Of a DNA stretch of 64,000 nt, positions 29,355 to 37,274 are shown piece after piece. The DNA comes from a bacterium (lineage in GTDB: Bacteria > Myxococcota_A > Bradymonadia > UBA7976 > UBA1532). The DNA lies in assembly GCA_030427205.1 (NCBI GenBank), contig JAUHXC010000021.1:102285-166284 (forward strand), read 5' to 3'. Within the stretch, counting starts at the first letter, position 1. Each line of letters begins with the position of its first letter. A model generated the notes under the pieces. That model was not told where the DNA came from. It saw only the letters and a list, made by a program, of their open reading frames with translations, and ran no database searches. The translations under genes and the position numbers were made by a program.

Positions 29355-32186
29355 ATGCGCCACGCCCTGTTCCTGCTCGCCTGCGCCGCCGCTCTCGTCG
29401 GCCTCGCCCGCCCCGCTGACGCCTGCTCGCCGCCAGAGGAAGGGTGGATGCTCGAGGTCGTCGCCCCCTACGGCGAGCAGACCATGGCCCCCGACGATCC
29501 GATCGTCCTGCGGGGCAGCGTCTTCTTCTCGATACCCGACCAGGACGTGCGCGACAGCTTCGACGTCGAGGTGCTCGACCCCGACGGCGAGTCGGTATCG
29601 GGCCAGATCAGCCCCGCGCCGGGCAAGGACGACTTCTTCTGGCACGCCGACGCGCCGCTGACCCCCGGCGCGACCTATACGGTGAACGTCTACGCGATCT
29701 ACCCCTGGGACGAGCAGCGCCACCTCGTCCGAACCGAGGCGGTGCTGGTCGGCGAGCGCTGGCTCGAGCCGGTGGACGGCGGGCTGGCGCTCGATTCAGC
29801 GCACCTCTTCGAGCGCGAGATCCACGGCGAGTGCCTCGAAGAAGAGTTCTGCGGCGGCTGCTTCGAATCCGAGGTGCTCGGTCACGAGACGCACTGGCGG
29901 GTCGTGGTCACCGTCGGCACGCCCGACGGCAGCTACGCCGCGGTGCGCACGATGCGCTCGGCGGTCGGCGCCGACGAAGACGAGGCGCGGACGATCCTCG
30001 AGCGCACCCGGCCCTTCGACCTGGGCCGCAGCGGCACCTTCGACCACCGCATCGACGTCGGTCGGCGCGACCTGTGGCCGTCGGACAGCGCCTGCGTCGC
30101 CGTCGAGGTGCGCGACCCCATCGAGGGCGTGGTGCTCGACCGCGTCGAGTGCTTCGCGGTGCCGCAGATCGGCGACGGTCCGCTCGAACCGGAGCACGTG
30201 CCCGAAGACCAGCGCGGCCCCATCGACCCCGAGCCGCCCATCGAGCCGGCCCACGACCCCGCGACCGACGCCGACGACGCCGACGACAACGCGGGCGGCG
30301 GCTGCGACGCCAGCGGCACCTCGAACGGCGCCAGCGGGCTGTGGGCTGCGCTGCTGCTCGGCGGCCTCGGCCTCTCCCGCCGTCGGCGGCGCGGGCTGTG
30401 GGCCATGCTGACCACTGCCCTCGTGGCCACTGGCTGCGCGCCGAGCAGCCCGGCCGACGGCGAGGTGGTGCCGCTGTCGCCCTGCACCGAGAACTGCGGG
30501 CCGGTCGATCCGATCGATCCCGTCGATCCCGACCCCTTGGCCGAGGCCCCGCCGCCCGTCTTCGGCGGCACCATGGCCGCCACCGCCGAGCACGCGGTCA
30601 TCGGCGATCCCGACCGCGATCGGGTCTACATCGTCGACCTCGATCGCCAGACCCGGGTCTCGCTCGACGCGCGGCGGCCGGGCCGGGTCATCCTCGACGA
30701 GGCCGGTGAGACGGCCTACGTCAGCCTGCGCGACGCCGGTCAGATCCAGGTCATCGACGTCGCCCGCGGCCTCGAACGCACCCGCTTCGAGGTCTGCCCC
30801 GCGCCCCGCGGCATGGCCCTGCAGGGGGCCCGGCTGCACGTGGCCTGCGCCGGCGGCGCGCTCTTGAGCCTCAACGCCACCACCGGCCGCCTGGAGCGGC
30901 GCATCGCGCTGGCCCCCGACCTGCGCGACGTGGTCGTCGACGGCGAGCAGCTGCACGTCAGCCGCTTCAAGCAGCCGGCGCTCTACACCCTCGACGGCGA
31001 CGGCGCCGTGCTCGCCGTGCGCACCCCGCGCATCGACGACGCCCTGACCGACGCCGCGCCCGGCGCGCCCACCGCCGCCTGGCGCACGGTGGCCATGCCC
31101 GGCGGCGGCGCGCTGATGTTGCACCAGCGGGCCCGGCTCGACACCGTGCGCACCGAGACCCCCGGGGGCTATGGCGACCCGGGCGGCGAGTTCACCTGCG
31201 GCCGCTCGATCGTCACCGCCGAGGTCACCGCCTTCCCGACCGTGGGCGATGAACGGGGCGACAGCCCGGCGACCGTCGGCATGCTGCACGGCGCGGTGCT
31301 GGCCGTGGACATGGCGACCACCGCCGACGGGCTGGCCTTCGCGGTCGCCGGCGATACCTCGGCCCGCTGGCAGAGCGGCGAGGTCGTCGTCGACGTGCGC
31401 GATCGCGATACCTGGGGCGGTTGCTGGGCGCCGGACGGCGGCCGCTTCGACCCCGGCCATCAGATCGTCGCCGTCGCCCGCAGCGGTGAGCGCCCGCTCG
31501 TCTTCTCCCGCGAGCCGGCCGCGCTGTCGAGCGGGGGTCAGCGCATCGTCGAGCTGTCGACCGAGAGCGTCGCCGACGTGGGCCATGGCCTGTTCCACCG
31601 CGACGCCGGCCGCGGCATCGCCTGCGCCTCGTGCCACCCCGAAGGCGGCGAGGACGGCCACGCCTGGCTCTTCGAAGGCCACGGCCTGCGCCGCACGCAG
31701 GAGCTGCGCGGCGGCATCGCCGGCAGCGCGCCGTTCCACTGGGTGGGCGACATGGACGACATGCAGCACTTGATGGACGAGGTGCTGACCCGGCGCATGG
31801 GCGGGCCCGAGATCAGCCCGGTCGAGGCCGACGCGATGCTGGCGTGGATCGACGCCCAGCCGCTCGATCGGGTCGAGCCCATCACGGGCGGTGATCCGGT
31901 GGCCGGTGAGCTGGTCTTCGCCGACGCGACGGTGGGATGCGCCGGGTGCCACAGCGGGCCGCGGCTGACCGACGACCGGATGTACGATGTGGGCACGGGC
32001 GGCCTGTTCTCGACGCCGACGCTGCTCGGCATCGGCCGGCGGGGATCGATGATGCACGACGGCTGTGGCGCCGATCTGCGCGACCGCTTCGACGCGAGCT
32101 GCGGCGGCGGCGACGCCCACGGCCGCACCAGCCACCTGTCGGCGACGGAGCTCGACGACCTGATCGCCTACCTCGCCTCGCTCTGA
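29355..32186 (+). CDS. Fusion of a MYXO-CTERM-tailed protein to a di-haem cytochrome c lipoprotein
   Basis: 943 residues. Module 1 (1-350): signal peptide, beta-rich ectodomain with Cys pairs, then Gly-Gly-Gly-Cys, a hydrophobic helix and five Arg (LGLSRRRRRG), i.e. a complete MYXO-CTERM tag. Module 2 starts at Met351 (ATG 30405) with its own lipoprotein signal, MLTTALVATGC. A YVTN-like beta-propeller follows (VYIVDLDRQTRV, QIQVIDVARGLERT). The C-terminal third has two c-type haem motifs, CASCH (757) and CAGCH (862), and MauG/cytochrome c peroxidase-like layout. No stop codon separates the two modules. Either a gene fusion, a lost stop, or two overlapping translation products. Confidence 0.82.
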   Translation: MRHALFLLACAAALVGLARPADACSPPEEGWMLEVVAPYGEQTMAPDDPIVLRGSVFFSIPDQDVRDSFDVEVLDPDGESVSGQISPAPGKDDFFWHADAPLTPGATYTVNVYAIYPWDEQRHLVRTEAVLVGERWLEPVDGGLALDSAHLFEREIHGECLEEEFCGGCFESEVLGHETHWRVVVTVGTPDGSYAAVRTMRSAVGADEDEARTILERTRPFDLGRSGTFDHRIDVGRRDLWPSDSACVAVEVRDPIEGVVLDRVECFAVPQIGDGPLEPEHVPEDQRGPIDPEPPIEPAHDPATDADDADDNAGGGCDASGTSNGASGLWAALLLGGLGLSRRRRRGLWAMLTTALVATGCAPSSPADGEVVPLSPCTENCGPVDPIDPVDPDPLAEAPPPVFGGTMAATAEHAVIGDPDRDRVYIVDLDRQTRVSLDARRPGRVILDEAGETAYVSLRDAGQIQVIDVARGLERTRFEVCPAPRGMALQGARLHVACAGGALLSLNATTGRLERRIALAPDLRDVVVDGEQLHVSRFKQPALYTLDGDGAVLAVRTPRIDDALTDAAPGAPTAAWRTVAMPGGGALMLHQRARLDTVRTETPGGYGDPGGEFTCGRSIVTAEVTAFPTVGDERGDSPATVGMLHGAVLAVDMATTADGLAFAVAGDTSARWQSGEVVVDVRDRDTWGGCWAPDGGRFDPGHQIVAVARSGERPLVFSREPAALSSGGQRIVELSTESVADVGHGLFHRDAGRGIACASCHPEGGEDGHAWLFEGHGLRRTQELRGGIAGSAPFHWVGDMDDMQHLMDEVLTRRMGGPEISPVEADAMLAWIDAQPLDRVEPITGGDPVAGELVFADATVGCAGCHSGPRLTDDRMYDVGTGGLFSTPTLLGIGRRGSMMHDGCGADLRDRFDASCGGGDAHGRTSHLSATELDDLIAYLASL

Positions 32187-32227
32187 GCCCCGCGGGGCTG
32201 TTCAGCCCCCGGCTCGCCCCGCCCCGG

Positions 32228-32602
32228 TCAGCGGCCGGCTTCGATGAGGGACTGCAGCTCGCCGCTCTCGATGAGCCGCCGGGTCTCTTCGAAGCCGCCC
32301 ACCAGCACGCCTTGCACGAAGACCATCGGGAAGGTGGGCCAGCCGCTCCACATCTTGATGGCCAGCCGCCGCTGCCACTCGCCGAAGTAGCTGCCGTAGT
32401 CCAGGCTGTGGAAGGCCACGCCCGCCGCGCCGAGGGCCTTCTTGGCCTTGCGCACGAACGGGTTCTGGGCCATGCCGACGATCACCACCGGGTGGGCGGC
32501 GACGGCGGCGATGACCTCGTCGAGCGTCTCGCGGTGGTTGTCGTCGATCTTGTCGGCGACGGCCGGGTGGCGCGCCGCGGGGTCGAGCAGGGGGCGGGTC
32601 AT
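32228..32602 (-). CDS. Glutaredoxin-fold protein lacking the active-site cysteines
   Basis: 124 residues from the ATG at 32602 with a GGAGAAG ribosome-binding site. It follows the monothiol-glutaredoxin (Grx4/GrxD) pattern: the strand VVIVGMAQNPFVRKAKKAL, then the W-P-T-F-P loop with cis-Pro and VQGVLVGGFEETRRLIESGEL. Where family members have CGFS or CPYC this protein has NPFV, and it contains no cysteine at all. It cannot do thiol exchange or ligate an Fe-S cluster through the usual Cys; glutathione-binding residues around WPTFP and GG remain. A -10-like TACAAT lies on the minus strand at 32626-32621. It converges on the cytochrome gene. Confidence 0.87.
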   Translation of the reverse strand: MTRPLLDPAARHPAVADKIDDNHRETLDEVIAAVAAHPVVIVGMAQNPFVRKAKKALGAAGVAFHSLDYGSYFGEWQRRLAIKMWSGWPTFPMVFVQGVLVGGFEETRRLIESGELQSLIEAGR

Positions 32603-32672
32603 GTCTTCTCCGATGCGGGTATTGTATGCATGGGGATGCGGGAGCGGCCGCCGAGGCCGCAGGGCCCGTGTT

Positions 32673-32686
32673 GCGAAACGTTTCGC
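32673..32686. promoter_or_regulatory. GAAACGTTTC-type palindrome (LacI-family-like operator)
   Basis: GCGAAACGTTTCGC is a perfect 14-base palindrome 70 bases upstream of the glutaredoxin-like gene. It resembles LacI/GalR-family half-sites. No such regulator is encoded in the window. Confidence 0.3.
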
Positions 32687-32901
32687 GTGAGCGCGAGGAG
32701 ACCGCTTGGTCGGTGGTGGCGACAGTTTGGGCCGTGCGCGTGGGGGGTCGGTCGAGCGCGCGGTCGATGAGCTCGGGCGACGGTCTGGGCCGGTCGGTGA
32801 GCCCGGACGTCGGCTTGTGCCAGTCGAGCGCGTAGCGCGAGACGCGAGCGCGGTCACTTCCGGCAATCGACGGGGCTTTTCCATCGACGCAGATCGAAGG
32901 G

Positions 32902-33060
32902 GTCGAGCGCGCAGCGCGAGACGGTCGATCTCGATGCGCGAGCACGCGAGCGCCAGCGAGCCGCCGAGCGCAGCGCAGGCATGCGGGCTGGCCCGCACGG
33001 GTCGGAGCGAGAGCGGAGTGCGAGCGCAGCGAGCGCGAGCATCGAGCGGAGATCCCGCCC
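32902..33060 (+). repeat. Long inverted repeat, left arm (159 bp)
   Basis: The reverse complement of this arm matches 33506-33664 over its full length. The inner 60 bases (33001-33060) are identical; the outer part is about 85% alike. No coding signal is seen across 32603-33734 apart from composition-driven open frames. Confidence 0.85.
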
Positions 33061-33140
33061 CGGCGCAGCCGGGGTGCCGGAGACGAGCACGGCAACGCAA
33101 CACTGTTGATGCGTGCCGAGCCGCCGAGAGCTGGATCGCC

Positions 33141-33328
33141 GTGCCCACGCTGGGCGTTGCCCGGGCGGACGCCGTACCCACCCTGGGCGTTGCCTGGGCG
33201 GACGCCGTGCCCACGCTGGGCGTTGTCCGGGCGGACGCCGTGCCCACGCTGGGCGTTGTCCGGGCGGACGCCGTACCCACCCTGGGCGTTGCCCGCGCGG
33301 GCGCCGTGCCCACCCTGGGCGTTGCCCA
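33141..33328 (+). repeat. 33-bp tandem repeats, 5.7 copies
   Basis: Units begin GTGCCCACGC or GTACCCACCC and end GGGCGGACGCC, at 33141, 33174, 33207, 33240, 33273 and a partial at 33306. Copies 3 and 4 are identical. The repeats abut without spacers. The period of 11 codons leaves frames open on both strands, but no ribosome-binding site or start supports a gene. Confidence 0.93.
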
Positions 33329-33431
33329 AGCGCTCGATGATCGAAGACCACATCCAACGACCGTTTGGGCGGTTCGAACGGTCGAGGCGATCGTTTCGGG
33401 CGGTTCGGATCGTGGATGGTTGTTTACGTTT

Positions 33432-33494
33432 GCCGTGCTCGCTTGGGCCCTTCGGGCCCGGCCTACGCCCCGTCAGGTCGAGGGCTTGGCCGCC
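33432..33494 (+). repeat. Dispersed intergenic repeat, copy B
   Basis: About 90% identical to 19248-19310, same orientation. It directly precedes the right arm of the long inverted repeat, separated by 11 bases. Confidence 0.7.
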
Positions 33495-33505
33495 TCGCTT
33501 CGCTC

Positions 33506-33664
33506 GGGCGGGATCTCCGCTCGATGCTCGCGCTCGCTGCGCTCGCACTCCGCTCTCGCTCCGACCCGTCCGGGCCAGCCCGGAGACCCGCGCTGCGCGC
33601 GGCGGCTCGCTCTCGCTCGCGTGTTCGTCGCTGCGCTCCTCACGTCTCGCGCTGCGCGCTCGAC
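33506..33664 (-). repeat. Long inverted repeat, right arm (159 bp)
   Basis: Pairs with 32902-33060. The 445 bases between the arms hold the 33-bp repeats and dispersed repeat copy B. The rest of 33665-33734 is plain intergenic sequence before trkH. Confidence 0.85.
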
Positions 33665-33734
33665 TGGCAGGGGCCGCAGCCCGGGCCCACCCACCCCGGC
33701 CCACACCGCCGCCCACCCGCGGGCGGCCTGACCC

Positions 33735-35309
33735 ATGCGTCGTCGCACCAGCTGGCTGATGCGCCTCGGCCTCATGCTCAACCTCGTCGGCGGGCTGATG
33801 ATCCTGCTCGCCGGGGCCATGCTGCCCTCCGTCGCGCTCTCCGCCTACGACGAAGGCCCCGACCTCGCCGGCCTCGCCTGGGCCACCGGCCTCTCGGCGG
33901 GCATCGGCCTGTTCCTCTTCCTGCCCACCTACCGCTGGGCCCGACGCACCCCGATCGGCCACCGCGAAGGCTTCTTGATCGTCGGCCTCGGCTGGCTCGC
34001 CGCCGGACTCGTCGGCGCGCTGCCCTACTGGCTCTACGCCCACATGGCGCCCGGCGGCCTCTGCCTGCCCGAGGTCATGGCCGTGGGCAGCGACTTCTGC
34101 AACTACACCGCCGCCGCGTTCGAATCGGTCAGCGGCATCACCACCACCGGCGCGAGCAACATCACCGACGGCCTGTGGGGCGACACCCCCGGCAAGACCC
34201 CCGACGGCCGGCCCGGGCTGCCCCGGGGCATCCTCTTGTGGCGGGCGATGACCCACTACCTCGGCGGCATGGGCATGATCGTGCTCGGGGTGGCCATCCT
34301 GCCGCTGCTCGGCGTCGGCGGCATGCAGCTGCTCAAGGCCGAGCTGCCCGGCCCCGCGCCCGACAAGCTCGCCCCGCGGGTCGGCGAGACCGCCGCCATC
34401 CTCTGGAAGGTCTACCTGCTCTTCTCGGCCATCCTCTTCGTGCTGCTCTCCGCCGGCGGCATGGACGCCTTCGAAGCCGTCTGCCACGCCATGTCGACCA
34501 TGGCCACCGGCGGATTCAGCACCCGCGCCTTCTCGGTCGGCGGCTTCGGCAGCGCCTACTTCGAATGGGTCATCACCGCCTTCATGTGGATCGGCGGCAT
34601 GAGCTTCACCCTGCACTTCCTCGCGCTGCGCGGGCGCATCAGCAGCTACTGGCGCGACCCCGAGTGGCGGGCGTACTGCGGCATCTGCCTCGTCGCCATC
34701 TCGTTCCTCGCGTGGTCGCTGCTCTCCGCCGACCAGGGCTTCGGCGTCGGCGAGGCGGTGCGCATGGCGGCCTTCCAGACCCTGGCGATCATCACCACCA
34801 GCGGCTTCGCCAGCGTCGACTACGAGCAGTGGACCTACGCGCCCACCGCGTTGTTGCTGATCACCCTGCTCAAGTTCGTCGGTGGCTGCGCCGGCAGCAC
34901 CAGCGGCGGATTCAAGGTCGTGCGCCACATGCTCGTGGCCAAGATGTGGGTCCGCGAGCTGTTCTTCCTCAGCCACCCGCGGGCGCTGCGGCCGCTGCGG
35001 CTGGGCGGGCGGGTCGTGCCGCCGGCGGTCGTGCGCTCGGTGGCCGGCTTCTTCGGGGTCTACGTCGCCCTGCTCGTCACCGCGACGGTCTTCTTCAGCC
35101 TCGACGGGCAGAACGTGCAGACCGCCTTCACCGCCGCCGCCGCCAGCCTGGGCAACGTCGGCCCGGGCCTGGGCGACGTGGGGCCCTACGACAGCTACGC
35201 GGTGCTCAGCACGCACTCGAAGTGGGTCAGCATGTTCTTGATGGTGCTCGGCCGGCTCGAGATCTACACGCTGCTGGTGCTGGTGAGCCCGACCTTCTGG
35301 CGCCGCTGA
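33735..35309 (+). CDS. trkH: TrkH/KtrB-type potassium uptake channel subunit
   Basis: 524-residue inner-membrane K+ transporter with about ten hydrophobic segments. The four selectivity-filter P-loops of the superfamily are visible: ITTTGAS (near 137), MATGGFS (near 257), TTSGFAS (near 356) and GNVGPGL (near 475). The FVGGCAGSTSGGFKVVR segment is the conserved TrkH block before the last half-repeat. It needs a cytoplasmic TrkA/KtrA RCK partner, which is not encoded in this window. The gene stands alone between the repeat-rich spacer and the AraC-type regulator. Confidence 0.95.
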   Translation: MRRRTSWLMRLGLMLNLVGGLMILLAGAMLPSVALSAYDEGPDLAGLAWATGLSAGIGLFLFLPTYRWARRTPIGHREGFLIVGLGWLAAGLVGALPYWLYAHMAPGGLCLPEVMAVGSDFCNYTAAAFESVSGITTTGASNITDGLWGDTPGKTPDGRPGLPRGILLWRAMTHYLGGMGMIVLGVAILPLLGVGGMQLLKAELPGPAPDKLAPRVGETAAILWKVYLLFSAILFVLLSAGGMDAFEAVCHAMSTMATGGFSTRAFSVGGFGSAYFEWVITAFMWIGGMSFTLHFLALRGRISSYWRDPEWRAYCGICLVAISFLAWSLLSADQGFGVGEAVRMAAFQTLAIITTSGFASVDYEQWTYAPTALLLITLLKFVGGCAGSTSGGFKVVRHMLVAKMWVRELFFLSHPRALRPLRLGGRVVPPAVVRSVAGFFGVYVALLVTATVFFSLDGQNVQTAFTAAAASLGNVGPGLGDVGPYDSYAVLSTHSKWVSMFLMVLGRLEIYTLLVLVSPTFWRR

Positions 35310-35364
35310 GCCGAAGCGCAAGAACGGTCAAGAACCGCCCGCTCGACGGTGCTAGCGTGCCCCG

Positions 35365-36273
35365 GTGACGATGACCCTCGACGATCTGCTGCCGGTGCTC
35401 GCCGCGTTCGAAGGCTCGCGAGACGCGCGCATCGGTCTGCCCGAGGCGGCGGCGCTCGCCGGACGCTCGGCGTCGCATTTTCAGCGGGTCTTCGTCCGCA
35501 TCGCCGGGGAGAGCCCCAAGCAGTACCAGCGGCGGCTGCAGCTCGAGCACGCCGCCGCGCTGCTCGGCGCCAGCGAGCGCTCGGTGCTCGACATCGCCCT
35601 GGCGTCGGGTTTCGACAGCCACGAGGGCTTCACCCGCGCTTTTCGCAGCCAGTTCGGCCATGCGCCGCGGGCGTTTCGCCGCCGGGCGCAGGCCGCCGGC
35701 CTCATCGATGACCCCCGACACGCCGCCCTGATCCGCACGATCGGGCCGTGTCTTCGCCTGTTCCGGACGCCGCGCGCGTCCGGCCACAACAACGAGAGGA
35801 AGATGGATTACGACATCACCCGCGCGCCTATCGCCGAGACCACCGTGCTCTTCCGCCGGGTCCAGGCGCCGCACTCGGCGATCGCCGAGAAGCTCGGCGA
35901 GTGTCTGCCGGCGGTCTTCGGCTACGCCATGCAGAGCGGCATCGCCATGGCCGGCCCGCCGTTCTGCCGCTACCTCGAGATGAGCCCCGGCGGGGTGACC
36001 TTCGAGGCCGGCCTGCCGGTCGCGTCGGGCGCCGAGGGCAAGGGCGACATCCTCGCGGCGGTCTGGTCCGCCGGCGAGGCCTGGGTCACGGTGCATACCG
36101 GGCCCTACGACGGGCTGCGCGCGGCCTACGAGGCCATCGAGAAGCACATGCACCAGATGGGCACCAAGCCCTCGGCGCCGCCCCGCGAGATCTACCTGAC
36201 CGACCCCGGCAAGGTGCCCGATCCGGCGCAGTGGCAGACCCGTATCGAGTGGCCCATCGTCGGCGGCGACTGA
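35365..36273 (+). CDS. AraC-family regulator with GyrI-like effector domain
   Basis: 302 residues. The N-terminal AraC/XylS DNA-binding domain (about 1-115) has both helix-turn-helices: AALAGRSASHFQRVFVRIAG and the C-terminal consensus DIALASGFDSHEGFTRAF...FGHAPRAFRR. A linker leads to a GyrI-like/SOUL small-molecule-binding domain (about 145-300: APIAETTVLFRRVQAPHSAI, then EIYLTDPGKVPDP). This is the Rob/BmrR-type layout, where the C-terminal pocket binds lipophilic compounds or drugs. No obvious target operon adjoins it; downstream is the non-coding repeat array. Confidence 0.93.
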   Translation: MTMTLDDLLPVLAAFEGSRDARIGLPEAAALAGRSASHFQRVFVRIAGESPKQYQRRLQLEHAAALLGASERSVLDIALASGFDSHEGFTRAFRSQFGHAPRAFRRRAQAAGLIDDPRHAALIRTIGPCLRLFRTPRASGHNNERKMDYDITRAPIAETTVLFRRVQAPHSAIAEKLGECLPAVFGYAMQSGIAMAGPPFCRYLEMSPGGVTFEAGLPVASGAEGKGDILAAVWSAGEAWVTVHTGPYDGLRAAYEAIEKHMHQMGTKPSAPPREIYLTDPGKVPDPAQWQTRIEWPIVGGD

Positions 36274-36289
36274 TCCCGGCGCGCCTCCG

Positions 36290-37265
36290 GCCCTGTGCCA
36301 CAGCCCCGAGATCTCACCCGCCGAGGGCTCCACAGCCGCCGACAGCCTGAATTTTCCGGCCGCGCGGGCCGTGCGCCCCGGGCACAGAGCAAAATCCGCC
36401 GCGCCGTGGCTCGCCGATGACCCCCACAGTCCAAAATCCGCGGGCGCGAGCCCTCGGCGCCGGGCCACAGCTCGAAATCCTCGGCCGCGGCGAGCCGCAG
36501 AGCGCGCCACAGACCAAAATCCGTGACGCACCGGGCATCCACGACAGCGCACATGCGGCGGATCGCTCGGCCCGTGAGCCGACGGCGGGTGTATGACGCC
36601 CGATCTCGACCGCCGAGGGCTCCGCGAGGACACTGCCGCAGGGTCGGTCGGCGAGCCCCCGCGACTGTGGTACACAGCCGCGGCGCCCGACGGATGAGCC
36701 CGCCGATTCGACCGAACAGCCCCGCGGGCCCACCCGGTCAGGGATCCGCGGCGACGGCGCTCGCGTGGGGGCTCGCGGCCGTGAAATCCACGGCCAACGC
36801 GGCCGGCGTCGGCTCACCGGGTGGAGAATCCGAGTTGTGACCCGTGTCGGCGGCGACACCCGCTCGAGAATCCGGCGTGTGGCCTGCAGGCGATGGCTCG
36901 ACGCCGCGCCATCGCCGGCGCAGCCGGCCGCGCCGATCTCGGCCGGCGAGGATGCGCGCCGAACGGCACCCGCGCAGACGTCGGTCGGCGAGGATTTGCG
37001 CCGAACCGCAGCCGCGCAGACGTCGGTGGTCGAGTATTCGCGGCGAACGCCGCCCGGCCGGATCACGACGGGCGGGAAATCCGGGCTGTGGGCCGGTGGG
37101 CGTATCGCGGCGGGTGGGATCTCGCGGTTGTCGGCCGCCGCGTAGATCACGGCGGGTGGAATCTCGCGGTTGTCCGCCGCCGCGCCGGTGAGGGCGGGTG
37201 GGATATCGCGGCTGTCGACCCCTGCATCGACGATGGTCGTCGAGATCCCGCGGCTGTCGGCCGCC
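36290..37265. repeat. Non-coding array of degenerate ~44-bp repeats in two opposed halves
   Basis: In the left half (about 36300-36530) units share CCACAG-x-CC-AAAATCCG at roughly 40-45 base spacing (near 36380, 36425, 36466, 36510). In the right half (about 36820-37260) the complementary form GG-AATCC-CGGCTGTGG recurs (near 36827, 36872, 37072, 37107, 37155, 37200, 37240). The halves therefore converge as an imperfect giant inverted repeat. A 278-codon open frame on the minus strand here lacks gene-like codon use and is not accepted. No gene is seen in 36274-37274. Confidence 0.55.
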
Positions 37266-37274
37266 GACTTCGGC

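Noticed and set aside
33141..33328. Possible CRISPR array
   Set aside because: The 33-bp units abut with no spacers and no cas genes are present; it is a simple tandem repeat.
32202..35321. 1,039-codon minus-strand frame spanning trkH and the repeat region
   Set aside because: It runs antisense to trkH and through non-coding repeats in a different frame from the glutaredoxin-like gene.
36314..37150. 278-codon minus-strand open frame in the repeat array
   Set aside because: Arg/Pro/Ser-rich, irregular codon use, no ribosome-binding site, and the underlying repeats have a period that is not a multiple of three.
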